Part shown: piece after piece, positions 1-6,987 of the stretch
How positions within the stretch are numbered: position 1 is the stretch's first letter
How the letters are laid out: every line of letters starts with the position of its first letter
Source of the DNA: an uncultured Ruminococcus sp.
Lineage (GTDB): Bacteria > Bacillota > Clostridia > Oscillospirales > CAG-272
DNA: 21,895 nucleotides
Reading direction: 5' to 3'
Assembly (NCBI GenBank): GCA_902783755.1
Contig: CACZSC010000016.1
Span: 1 to 21,895, forward strand
Made by a program: the position numbers and the translations under genes
The notes under the pieces: model-generated
Databases searched by the model: none
What the model was told of the DNA's origin: nothing
Seen by the model: the letters and a program-made list of their open reading frames with translations, nothing else

Positions 1-1062
1 CCTGGTGGTGCCGTTTATGAGAACGTTGAAGTTGCAGGCGTAGGTATCCTCAAGGGGCGTGTACTTGAAGAGCTTGTTCATGAGGGCATCGGGATCCGTG
101 CCTCTCTTTATATCTATGGCCAGCTTGAATCCCTCGAGACCTATCTCGTCCCTGACGTCCGAGATCTCCTTGGCCCTGTTCTCCTTGATGAGGTCGGTGA
201 TCTTTGCGATGATCTTCTCAATATCAGTCGTAAACGGTATCTCGAGTATCTCTATGATGCTCTTCGCCTTGTCGAAGGTATAGCGGGCACGGAGACGGAA
301 CGTACCGTTTCCGGTCTCGTATATCTGCTTCATCTGCTCGTAGTCGTATATAAGGTCTCCGCCTACGGAGAAGTCCGGAGCCTTCACGATCTCCATGAGC
401 TTGTCGATGGAGAGCTTCGGGTTCTTCAGAAGCGCTATTGTGCCGTCGCAGATCTCAGCCAGGTTGAATGAGCATATCTGGGACTGCAGTCCGACAGCCA
501 CGCCGAGCGTAGGGGCTATCAGTATGTTCGGGAACGACGTGGGAAGGAGCTGGGGCTCCACCGTGGTGTTGTCGAAGTTCGGGATCATGTCCACGGCGTT
601 CTTGTCGATGCCTCCGAAGAGTTCTGCCGAGAACTTGTCCAGCTTGACTTCGGTATACCTGGCGGCTGCCGGCGGCATCTGGCTGTCGTGCCGGCCGAAG
701 GTACCCTTTGACTCTATGAAGGGATGGAGGAAGGTGCCGTTCCCGGTGGTCATCCTGACCATCGTCTCATAGATCGAAGCGTCCCCGTGAGGGTTAAGGT
801 GCATGGTCTGCCCCACCACGTTGGTGCTCTTGGTCTTGGGACCGTTCATGAGCCCCATTTTGTACATGGTATAGAGGAGCTTTCGCTGGGAAGGCTTGAA
901 CCCGTCGATGTCCGGAATGGCCCTGGATACGATGACGGACATGGCGTATGGCATGTAGTTGGTCCTTACGGCGTCATCTATCTTCTGGTCCTTAATCTCG
1001 GCCACTATGTCGCCGAATATGTATTCCGGTTCGTTCTTCTTTGATCTGGTTTTCCTAGCCAT
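1..1062 (-). CDS. Type IIA DNA topoisomerase subunit A (topoisomerase IV/gyrase A), 3' end outside window
   Basis: The first 354 codons of the DNA-cleaving A subunit of topoisomerase IV or gyrase are present; the rest lies beyond base 1. The enzyme passes one DNA duplex through a double-strand break in another. Visible family marks are the N-terminal YMPYAMSVIVSRAIPD segment, the HPHGD-type motif read here as NPHGDASIYE, and the catalytic tyrosine in AAARYTEVKL. The start ATG at 1062 follows AGGTGA with suitable spacing. The gene lies 18 bases downstream of the Sua5-type gene, so it looks like the distal part of the same operon. The gyrase-specific C-terminal box is outside the window, so ParC and GyrA cannot be told apart with certainty. 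The many plus-strand reading frames over this region are shadows. The family call is firm; the exact paralogue is not. Confidence 0.93.
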   Translation of the reverse strand, partial: MARKTRSKKNEPEYIFGDIVAEIKDQKIDDAVRTNYMPYAMSVIVSRAIPDIDGFKPSQRKLLYTMYKMGLMNGPKTKSTNVVGQTMHLNPHGDASIYETMVRMTTGNGTFLHPFIESKGTFGRHDSQMPPAAARYTEVKLDKFSAELFGGIDKNAVDMIPNFDNTTVEPQLLPTSFPNILIAPTLGVAVGLQSQICSFNLAEICDGTIALLKNPKLSIDKLMEIVKAPDFSVGGDLIYDYEQMKQIYETGNGTFRLRARYTFDKAKSIIEILEIPFTTDIEKIIAKITDLIKENRAKEISDVRDEIGLEGFKLAIDIKRGTDPDALMNKLFKYTPLEDTYACNFNVLINGTTR

Positions 1063-1080
1063 ATCTTTCACCTGCAAATG

Positions 1081-2130
1081 TTATATTTTCAGTATCCTGC
1101 CGCCTGCGGCCCTCACGATCCGGTTGTACAGCGCGAGGAATGCGCCGTCTGAAGGTGGCAGCTGCGCGTATACGGTCTTCAGTCCGAGCTCGTCTGCCCG
1201 GCGCAGTATGGAAAAGATCCTCTTGGATCTTTCGAAAGCGGATCTGGTCTTTCCCGCGTCGAAAACGGTGAACCCTTCCGGGACTCCGGTGAGATCCTTC
1301 AGATGCTCAGTCGTGACGAGAGCTCCTGATCCGTTTTCCATGTGCTTTCTGACATATGAGATGTATTTACGGGCCGGTGCGTCGATCAGAATCACTTCAG
1401 CTTCGGGGGAATAGTGCCTGTATTTCATCCCCGGGGATTCGACCTTCTCCTTTTCCGCATTTGACGGATCCTTTACGGAGGCTGCGACCTCGACCCTGCC
1501 TGCGACTTTTCTGAGCATACGCTCGCTTATCCGGCCGGGACGGAGTATCATCACGCCGTCTTCCGTCGGCTTGACGACAGTGGATTCCACGCCGATGCTG
1601 CACTCGCCGCCGTCGATTATCATCTCGATGATGCCGTTCATATCGTGATACACATGGGAAGCTGTCGTGGGGGACGGCATGCCGGATTTGTTGGCGCTGG
1701 GAGCAGCAAGAGGGTGTCCGGAGGCTTTGATGAGGGCTCTCGCTATTGGGTTTTCGGGACATCTCACTGCCACCGAATCAAGTCCTCCCGTCACGCTGCC
1801 GGGGATGCAGTCCTTTTTCGGGAGCACTACCGTGAGAGGACCGGGCATGAACCTTTCGGCAAGCCTGTAGAACATATCTGAGGTATACGCGATGTCCTCG
1901 GCTTCCCGTGGTTCCGATATGTGGACTATGAGGGGATTGTCGGAAGGTCTTCCCTTTGCCTTGTATATCTTCTCGGCGGAACCGGGAAGAAGGGCGCTTC
2001 CCGCAAGACCGTAGACGGTCTCGGTGGGGATCGCCACGATCCCTCCGTTCCTTATGATCTCCGCGGCCTTTGCGATGACTTTCCGGTCATGCTCCTTTTC
2101 TCCGGTGATCTTCAGTACTTCTGTTTTCAT
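1081..2130 (-). CDS. L-threonylcarbamoyladenylate synthase, Sua5/TsaC/YwlC type with C-terminal Sua5 domain
   Basis: This 349-residue cytoplasmic protein makes threonylcarbamoyl-AMP from threonine, bicarbonate and ATP, the first step of t6A formation at position 37 of ANN-decoding tRNAs. The N-terminal YrdC-like domain (about 15-205) shows PTETVYGL (35-42), KAKGRPSDNPL (57-67) and the SANKSG segment that forms the nucleotide and threonine pocket. The C-terminal part (about 215-349), starting near SPGMKYRHYSP, is the extra Sua5 domain, and the length fits the long two-domain family rather than the short TsaC form. The start overlaps the prfA stop as TAATG and has no strong Shine-Dalgarno site, which points to translational coupling with prfA. 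In many Firmicutes prmC also sits in this neighbourhood; it is absent here. Confidence 0.95.
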   Translation of the reverse strand: MKTEVLKITGEKEHDRKVIAKAAEIIRNGGIVAIPTETVYGLAGSALLPGSAEKIYKAKGRPSDNPLIVHISEPREAEDIAYTSDMFYRLAERFMPGPLTVVLPKKDCIPGSVTGGLDSVAVRCPENPIARALIKASGHPLAAPSANKSGMPSPTTASHVYHDMNGIIEMIIDGGECSIGVESTVVKPTEDGVMILRPGRISERMLRKVAGRVEVAASVKDPSNAEKEKVESPGMKYRHYSPEAEVILIDAPARKYISYVRKHMENGSGALVTTEHLKDLTGVPEGFTVFDAGKTRSAFERSKRIFSILRRADELGLKTVYAQLPPSDGAFLALYNRIVRAAGGRILKI

Positions 2131-3206
2131 TAGAGTTCTTCTGTGGAGCCTTTCAGTTTCTCAGCCGTGTCAGCCGTCGCGAGAGCGTCTATGAGGCCGT
2201 CTATGTTTCCGTTGAGGAAGCTTTCGAGAGTATATACGGTATATCCTATCCTGTGGTCGGTGATCCTTCCCTGTGGATAATTGTACGTGCGGATGCGCTC
2301 GTTGCGGTCGCCGGTCCCCACCTGGGTCCGTCTTGCGTCGGCGATCTTCTCGTTCTGCTCGGTCTGCTTCATGTCGAAGAGCTTGGCCCTGAGCAACTTC
2401 ATAGCCTTGTCCTTGTTCTTGAACTGGCTGCGCTCATCCTGGCATTCTATGACGATGCCCGTGGGCTTGTGGATAAGTCTTATGGCGGATTCCGTCTTGT
2501 TTATATGCTGGCCGCCGGCACCGCTGGACTTGATTGTCTCGATCTGAAGGTCGGAGGGATTGATCTCAACTTCCACTTCCTCGGCTTCCGGAAGCACTGC
2601 CACGGTGGCCGTCGATGTGTGTATCCTGCCGGAAGCTTCGGTCTCGGGGACTCTCTGGACCCTGTGGACGCCGCTCTCGTACTTGAACCTGGAATATGCT
2701 CCGTCGCCGTTCACGAGGAAGGTGATCTCCTTGAAGCCGCCCAGCCCCGTTTCGTTGGCATTGATGACTTCGGTCTTGAACCTCTTCGAATCGGCATACA
2801 TGGTATACATCCTGTAAAGGACTCCGGCGAAAAGCGCAGCCTCGTCACCGCCGACTCCTGCCCTGATCTCAACGACCACGTTCTTGTCGTCGTTGGGATC
2901 CTTCGGGAGAAGCATGATCTTGAGTTCCTCCTCGAGGCGCCTGGTGTCTTCCTTAAGGGACAGGAATTCCTCTTCAGCCAGTTCCTTCAGTTCGGTATCA
3001 GTCTCGTTGTCGAGGATATCCTGGGCTTCGGCGATGCCGTTCATGGCGCTTACAAGCTCGCGGTACTTCTGCACGACGGGCTCGAGAGCCGATCTCTCCT
3101 TCAGGAGCTTCGTGTATTCGTCTATGTTCTTTACGGCATCCGGGGAGGCAAGCTTCGCTTCTATGTCCTCGAACTTGGCGTCTACTTCTTTAAGTTTTTC
3201 AAGCAT
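2130..3206 (-). CDS. prfA: Peptide chain release factor 1 (RF1)
   Basis: RF1 recognises UAA and UAG stop codons and triggers peptide release on the ribosome. The 358-residue product has the usual RF1 length. It carries the GGQ tripeptide (about 231-233, in SSGAGGQHINKTES) that enters the peptidyl transferase centre. It has a PxT-type stop-codon recognition tripeptide, PET (187-189, in RVPETEASGRIHTS), where RF2 would have SPF. The reading frame extends 16 codons further upstream to 3254, but those codons encode a sequence unlike RF1; MLEKLKEVDAKF at 3206 matches the family start and has a modest GAGAG upstream. It follows the M18 aminopeptidase by about 65 bases with no terminator visible, so it is probably in the same transcript. 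Confidence 0.97.
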   Translation of the reverse strand: MLEKLKEVDAKFEDIEAKLASPDAVKNIDEYTKLLKERSALEPVVQKYRELVSAMNGIAEAQDILDNETDTELKELAEEEFLSLKEDTRRLEEELKIMLLPKDPNDDKNVVVEIRAGVGGDEAALFAGVLYRMYTMYADSKRFKTEVINANETGLGGFKEITFLVNGDGAYSRFKYESGVHRVQRVPETEASGRIHTSTATVAVLPEAEEVEVEINPSDLQIETIKSSGAGGQHINKTESAIRLIHKPTGIVIECQDERSQFKNKDKAMKLLRAKLFDMKQTEQNEKIADARRTQVGTGDRNERIRTYNYPQGRITDHRIGYTVYTLESFLNGNIDGLIDALATADTAEKLKGSTEEL

Positions 3207-3271
3207 ATCGTTTCTCTCTGTCGTTAACAAGAATATGCCGATGCAGATATGCACCGGGTATCCTTATGATA

Positions 3272-4693
3272 TTAGTACTTCAGGAACGCGAGGAAGGCTC
3301 TGTGGGCCTCGTAGAGGTCCAGCTTGGATATGAGCTCGAAGGGCGCGTGCATGGACAGCACGGGCACTCCCACGTCCACTGTGTCTATGTTCCTGTTGGC
3401 TATGAATTTTGCAACCGTTCCGCCGCCGCCCTGGTCTACCTTGCCCAGTTCTCCGGTCTGCCATACCACGCCCGCGTCGTCGAACACTTTCCTCACTTCA
3501 GCCAGGAATTCGGCCGGGCAGTCGTTGGTGGCGCCCTTGCCGCCGGCGCCCGTGTATTTGGTAAGGCCTATGCCGCAGTGCAGCAGGGCCGAGTTCTTCT
3601 TTTCGGATACTTCGGGATACATCGGGTCGAAGCACACAGTTACGTCGGCGGAGAGACACTTGGAGTTAACCCTTATGACGTTGGAATTACCGCCGAGATT
3701 CGACGCAAGCTCGGATATGAGGTCAAGGAGCATGCTGCTCTGCATCCCGGCGACGCCGTCGCTGCCGACCTCTTCCTTGTCGGCAAGGACTATAATCGAG
3801 GTCTTTTCGGTGTCTCCGCTATCAATGAGTGCTGTGACTGACGGGTATGCGCATACTCTGTCGTCATGACCGTAGGCGCCCATGAGCCATCTGTCAAGTC
3901 CCACGTCCACGCAGTTCTGGGCCGGCACGGCGAAGAGCTCAGCAGACAGGAAATCAGCTTCTTTGATACCGTATTTTTCGTTGAGGGCGATCATTATATT
4001 CAGCTTTACCTTGTCGTCAGCCTCGGTGATCTTGCCGTCGGATTCGAAATACGGGGAAGATCCGCACAGAAGATTGAGTCCCTCGCCCGTGAAGGCCTGA
4101 TTGAGGGGCTTCTGGTTCTGGTCTTTCGCGAGGTGTGGCAGAAGATCGGTGATGCAGAGCACGGGATCCCCGGGTTCGTCGCCCAGTCTCACGTCGACTG
4201 TCTCCCCGTCGGTCTTCCTTACTATGCCATGGAGCGCCAGGGGGATGGTGGCCCACTGGTACTTCCTGATGCCGCCGTAGTAATGGGTCTTGAAATACGC
4301 GATCCCGTCCGATTCGTACAGGGGGTTCGGCTTGAGATCCAGTCTCGGGGAGTCGATGTGGGAGGCGATTATCCTGACGCCGTCATCGATCTTTCCGGTC
4401 CCTGCTTTTATGGCGATGAGGGACTTGTTCCTGTTGTTGAGGTACAGCCTGTCCCCCGGCTTTATCTTATCACCGAGCCTGTACTCTTTATATCCCGCGT
4501 CCCTGAGGAGAGCGGACACGTATACGACGGCTTCCCTTTCGTTCTTCGCCGCGTCTATGAACTTCCGGTATCCCTCGGCGTATTCCTTCGCTTCACCGAG
4601 CTCCTCCGGGCTCCTGAGTTCAAAAGCCGATTTCTTCGAGTAGAACAGTTCATCCTTCTTGATCTGGCCTTCAGTCTTTTCCTTTTCGCTCAT
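3272..4693 (-). CDS. M18 family zinc aminopeptidase
   Basis: This 473-residue metallo-aminopeptidase of the M18 (aspartyl aminopeptidase / aminopeptidase I) family removes N-terminal residues from peptides, usually as a large cytoplasmic homo-oligomer. Metal-ligand and catalytic motifs are visible in order: SHIDSPRLDLKP (H112, D114), GHDDRVCAYP (about 275-284), DKEEVGSDG (E307/E308), an Asp at D350 in SADVTVCFDP, and SMHAPFE (H449). The length fits the long clostridial version. The start ATG at 4693 is preceded by GGAGG seven bases upstream. It lies 14 bases from the end of the upstream transglycosylase-like gene, so the two are likely cotranscribed. Substrate preference cannot be read from sequence alone. 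Confidence 0.94.
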   Translation of the reverse strand: MSEKEKTEGQIKKDELFYSKKSAFELRSPEELGEAKEYAEGYRKFIDAAKNEREAVVYVSALLRDAGYKEYRLGDKIKPGDRLYLNNRNKSLIAIKAGTGKIDDGVRIIASHIDSPRLDLKPNPLYESDGIAYFKTHYYGGIRKYQWATIPLALHGIVRKTDGETVDVRLGDEPGDPVLCITDLLPHLAKDQNQKPLNQAFTGEGLNLLCGSSPYFESDGKITEADDKVKLNIMIALNEKYGIKEADFLSAELFAVPAQNCVDVGLDRWLMGAYGHDDRVCAYPSVTALIDSGDTEKTSIIVLADKEEVGSDGVAGMQSSMLLDLISELASNLGGNSNVIRVNSKCLSADVTVCFDPMYPEVSEKKNSALLHCGIGLTKYTGAGGKGATNDCPAEFLAEVRKVFDDAGVVWQTGELGKVDQGGGGTVAKFIANRNIDTVDVGVPVLSMHAPFELISKLDLYEAHRAFLAFLKY

Positions 4694-4707
4694 GTCAGTT
4701 CCTCCGG

Positions 4708-5286
4708 TTATTTATAGTAGAGATCTCTGTATTTTTCAGCGTCTTTCTTGACGTCTCTGACGAACTTTTCAGTTTCCTCGTCCGGTATCTTTTTCAGATT
4801 GCCGTTCTCATCGCACAGGGAGGGCGTATCGAGCCACACCTCGACAGTGTTCTTGCCGACCTTGAAGGCCGAATAGACGGCTTCCCAGCGGTTGTAATGG
4901 GTGTAGAGAAATGAGAGCATGTACGTCCCGTACCTTATGTTCGTATCCGGGTCGTACAGTATCCCGGGATCCAGCTCCTCCTTGGTGAGGCTGGTGAGCC
5001 ACCTGAGGGTATCCGGTGAAAGCTGGGTCAGCCCTATCTCTCCCTTTTCGCTCACCCTGTTGCTCTCGAAGCCGCTCTGGTTGAGGATCAGGGAGTATAC
5101 TATGTATTCGGGCACGCCGAATTCCAGCGAGTACTTTTCCACGATGGGGGAATACTCTGCCGGCCTCGGGTGGGAGTTCCGGTCCCCGGCGTCGCCTATG
5201 AGCTGCACGATGAAGCCGATCAGGACCGACAGCGCCAGTATGCAGATTATGACTACAGTCCTTTTGATGATCTTTTTTGTATCCAT
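4708..5286 (-). CDS. Membrane-anchored lytic-transglycosylase-like protein with catalytic Glu replaced by Gln
   Basis: The 192-residue protein has a short basic N-terminus, one membrane segment (about 10-30) and a Slt-type domain (about 44-145) that should face the cell wall. The family fold marks are present: GVPEYIVYSLI, then SGFESNRVSEKGEIGLTQLSP (G85-L89) and the YG-YMLSFLYTHYNRWE helix. The catalytic Glu of the ES-x-F motif is Gln here (Q70, codon at 5077-5079, read CAG), and the AYNAG motif near the C-terminal part of the domain is FKVG. In E. coli Slt70 the matching Glu478 to Gln change is inactive, so this copy is probably a non-catalytic peptidoglycan-binding or partner-binding protein. 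It starts one base after the coaE stop, and the coaE/transglycosylase pairing is familiar from other Firmicutes. Confidence 0.85.
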   Translation of the reverse strand: MDTKKIIKRTVVIICILALSVLIGFIVQLIGDAGDRNSHPRPAEYSPIVEKYSLEFGVPEYIVYSLILNQSGFESNRVSEKGEIGLTQLSPDTLRWLTSLTKEELDPGILYDPDTNIRYGTYMLSFLYTHYNRWEAVYSAFKVGKNTVEVWLDTPSLCDENGNLKKIPDEETEKFVRDVKKDAEKYRDLYYK

Positions 5287-5287
5287 G

Positions 5288-5929
5288 TCATTCAGTATCC
5301 TGTGATGCGGTCCTTTTCAGTTCGGCGGCTATCTTCTTTATTTCAGCCCTGAGCTTCCTCTTCGGGCAGTCGTTCACGATGATGTAATCGCAGCGGGAGG
5401 CGGTGTCGCACTGGGAGGTCTGGTTGCTTAGCCTCATGCCGGCCTCCTGCTCGGATATGCCGTCCCGCTTCATTATCCTTTTTACCAGTTTCTCGTACGG
5501 AGCCGTCACACAGATGTTCCTTTCGCATTCACGGTCGAACCCGCTCTCGAAGAGCAGCGGGGCGTCGATGAGGATCACGTCATGACCTTCCCTGAACATG
5601 GACACGGCGATCTCCCGGGTCCTGCCGAGTATATGCCTGTGGGTTATTCGGTTGAGATCCTCCAGTGCCTTTCTGTCACCCGAAAACACGAGCTCCCTCA
5701 TGGCTGGCCTGTTCAGTGAGTTGTCGGTGTTCATGACCGCTTCGCCGAACCGTTCTGCAAGTTCCTTCATGCATCCGGAAGGCTCTTCGGAGGGGCACGT
5801 CATCTCCCTGTATACGGCGTCCGTATCTATTGAAGGAATGCCGAAAGACGCGAAGATCTCGGATACGTATCCCTTGCCCGCCCCGCTCATACCGCAGAGT
5901 CCGACCAGCATCGCACTGTCGCGTCCCAT
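5288..5929 (-). CDS. coaE: Dephospho-CoA kinase
   Basis: CoaE phosphorylates the 3' hydroxyl of the ribose of dephospho-CoA, the last step of coenzyme A synthesis. The 213-residue product shows a P-loop at GMSGAGKG (13-20), the IDTDAVYREM segment, and DAPLLFESGFD, which is typical of the family. The P-loop ends in GKG instead of GKS or GKT, so the usual Mg-ATP-contacting Ser/Thr is missing (codon 5870-5872 reads GGA). The start ATG at 5929 follows GGGAG by eight bases; a second Met seven residues in has no better site. It is the first gene of the leftward housekeeping operon, with its own promoter just upstream. The assignment is firm; full activity is less certain because of the P-loop change. 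Confidence 0.92.
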   Translation of the reverse strand: MGRDSAMLVGLCGMSGAGKGYVSEIFASFGIPSIDTDAVYREMTCPSEEPSGCMKELAERFGEAVMNTDNSLNRPAMRELVFSGDRKALEDLNRITHRHILGRTREIAVSMFREGHDVILIDAPLLFESGFDRECERNICVTAPYEKLVKRIMKRDGISEQEAGMRLSNQTSQCDTASRCDYIIVNDCPKRKLRAEIKKIAAELKRTASQDTE

Positions 5930-5960
5930 GGCTTTATCTCCCTTCGAAAATATTCATAAT

Positions 5961-5989
5961 ATTTTATCATAATAGCAGGAAATATTCAA
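5961..5989 (-). promoter_or_regulatory. Promoter of the coaE operon
   Basis: On the minus strand TTGAAT (5989-5984) and TAAAAT (5966-5961) are spaced by 17 bases, about 32 bases upstream of the coaE start. The spacing and AT-rich surroundings fit a sigma-A type promoter. Confidence 0.6.
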
Positions 5990-5992
5990 CAA

Positions 5993-6034
5993 TGAAATAA
6001 GCGGTCACGGAAGATACCGCGAACCGCTATTTCT
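5993..6034 (-). terminator. Possible terminator after the zinc-ribbon gene
   Basis: GCGGT and ACCGC arms, extended by AAATA/TATTT sides, can pair across a loop of about 17 bases just downstream of the zinc-ribbon stop at 6062. On the minus strand the stem is followed by a loosely T-rich stretch. The long loop and interrupted T-tract make this a moderate call. Confidence 0.4.
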
Positions 6035-6061
6035 CTGATTCACTTTTCTGTTTGTGCCATT

Positions 6062-6559
6062 TCAGCCGATCCTGTTGCCGCAGACTGTGCAGAATCTGTC
6101 GTTCTCACCGAGACGGTTTCCGCACTTCGTGCAGAACTTGGGCCTTGAGGCCGTCTGGGCGGGGGCTGCATATCCGGCCTGCTGGACAGGTGCCTGCTGC
6201 ACAGGCTGCTGTGCAGGCGCAGCTGCCGTTGCTGACGTCAGATTGTTCTCGAAATACTTGAATATGAGGTTCACGTTGGAGGCGTTCTTGCCGCCGTCCA
6301 CGAGCTGCGTGGGCATGCCGCATTCTGAGAACACCTCGACGTTCGTCTGGGGCCCGTTGGCTGTGATGGTGACGGTGATCTTCTCACCGTAGGACATTGC
6401 CGACATTCCGTGGATGATGCGGAACCAGACTCCCGTGGGAGTCGGGTTCTCAGAGGTCACCTTGAAGTTGTACCCGGCGCCGCCGATGGCCCTCGTCATG
6501 TCTGCGAAATACGATACGGGCGCATTGTATACCTTCGAATTGCGGAAGCTTCTTGCCAT
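6062..6559 (-). CDS. Conserved small protein with C-terminal zinc ribbon, function unknown
   Basis: This 165-residue protein is not a family I can name. Residues 1-107 form a compact mixed alpha/beta domain with a YGEKITVTIT strand and a GMPTQLVDGGKNASNV segment. A Gln/Ala/Pro-rich linker follows (about 108-138), then a CxxC-x10-CxxC zinc ribbon (C143, C146, C157, C160). There is no signal peptide or membrane segment, so it is probably cytoplasmic. The start ATG at 6559 has GGAGG seven bases upstream and its own promoter. It is monocistronic, between a tRNA-Lys terminator and the coaE promoter. A second, unrelated zinc-ribbon protein sits on the other side of the ATP synthase operon. Zinc binding is inferred from spacing; the function is open. 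Confidence 0.85.
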   Translation of the reverse strand: MARSFRNSKVYNAPVSYFADMTRAIGGAGYNFKVTSENPTPTGVWFRIIHGMSAMSYGEKITVTITANGPQTNVEVFSECGMPTQLVDGGKNASNVNLIFKYFENNLTSATAAAPAQQPVQQAPVQQAGYAAPAQTASRPKFCTKCGNRLGENDRFCTVCGNRIG

Positions 6560-6590
6560 GCTGTTCCCTCCTTTGATCGTCTTCCCTACG

Positions 6591-6620
6591 ATTATACCAT
6601 TTGTTTGATAAAATAATCAA
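6591..6620 (-). promoter_or_regulatory. Promoter of the zinc-ribbon gene at 6062-6559
   Basis: TTGATT (6620-6615) and a perfect TATAAT (6596-6591) are 18 bases apart on the minus strand, with TGG directly before the -10 giving an extended -10. It lies just after the tRNA-Lys terminator. Confidence 0.7.
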
Positions 6621-6653
6621 TAGAAAAACAGAAAAGAGGATGGTTTTCATCCT
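6621..6653 (-). terminator. Terminator of tRNA-Lys
   Basis: On the minus strand AGGATG and CATCCT form a 6-bp stem with a 5-base loop (6637-6653), followed by the T-rich run TTTTCTGTTTTT. It starts about 20 bases past the tRNA 3' end. Confidence 0.75.
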
Positions 6654-6671
6654 ATCTCCCATATATGTTAA

Positions 6672-6744
6672 TGCTCCATCGGAGATTCGAACTCCGGACA
6701 CCTTGATTAAAAGTCAAGTGCTCTACCTACTGAGCTAATGGGGC
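6672..6744 (-). tRNA. tRNA-Lys(UUU)
   Basis: A complete 73-base cloverleaf on the minus strand. The D-stem is GCTC/GAGC and the anticodon arm is CTTGA-CTTTTAA-TCAAG, giving anticodon UUU. The T-stem is CGGAG/CTCCG with loop TTCGAAT, and the discriminator is A. CCA is not encoded. The acceptor arms GCCCCAT and ATGGAGC pair at six of seven positions; C3 faces A70. A consensus promoter and a terminator flank it, so it appears to be an expressed single-gene unit. Confidence 0.93.
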
Positions 6745-6771
6745 ATCTGCCGTCTTCACGACAGCTTTGCT

Positions 6772-6800
6772 ATTATATCACCCGGGCTTTTCTTTGTCAA
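6772..6800 (-). promoter_or_regulatory. Consensus promoter of tRNA-Lys
   Basis: TTGACA (6800-6795) and TATAAT (6777-6772), 17 bases apart on the minus strand, are a perfect sigma-A type match. The expected start point is about 20 bases before the mature tRNA. Confidence 0.9.
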
Positions 6801-6830
6801 CTGATTTTCCAAAAAATTCGGGGCTCATTG

Positions 6831-6859
6831 TTGAATATGGGGAAGCGGTGTGGTATAAT
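6831..6859 (+). promoter_or_regulatory. Promoter of tRNA-Leu
   Basis: TTGAAT (6831-6836) and TATAAT (6854-6859) are 17 bases apart, with TGG before the -10. The tRNA begins 13 bases downstream. It is divergent from the tRNA-Lys promoter, with 30 bases between the two -35 boxes. Confidence 0.88.
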
Positions 6860-6872
6860 GACGGAGCTGTCT

Positions 6873-6952
6873 GCGGGCATGGTGGAATTGGCAGACACGC
6901 TGGATTTAGGATCCAGTGGGAAACCGTGCAGGTTCAAGTCCTGTTGCCCGCA
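6873..6952 (+). tRNA. tRNA-Leu(UAG)
   Basis: An 80-base tRNA with acceptor arms GCGGGCA/TGCCCGC, discriminator A and no encoded CCA. The anticodon arm is CTGGA-TTTAGGA-TCCAG, giving anticodon UAG, which reads CUA and related leucine codons. It has a short leucine-type extra arm and a T-arm with loop TTCAAGT. Confidence 0.94.
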
Positions 6953-6954
6953 TC

Positions 6955-6987
6955 CCCGGAACTCTGTTATGGGTCCCGGGTTTTTTT
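6955..6987 (+). terminator. Terminator of tRNA-Leu, overlapping the atpC stop codon
   Basis: CCCGG (6955-6959) pairs with CCGGG (6976-6980), with further weaker pairs inside, and is followed by seven T residues (6981-6987). The T run overlaps the TAA stop codon of the convergent epsilon gene. On the minus strand no T-tract follows, so it should act mainly on tRNA-Leu. Confidence 0.75.

Noticed and set aside
2253..3227. A 324-codon open frame on the plus strand antisense to prfA
   Set aside because: It lies fully opposite a clear RF1 gene, has no family resemblance and no supporting ribosome site; it is a codon-bias shadow.
3266..4717. Long plus-strand open frames of 191 and 283 codons opposite the M18 aminopeptidase
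   Set aside because: Both mirror the codons of the real minus-strand gene and show no domain or start signal of their own.
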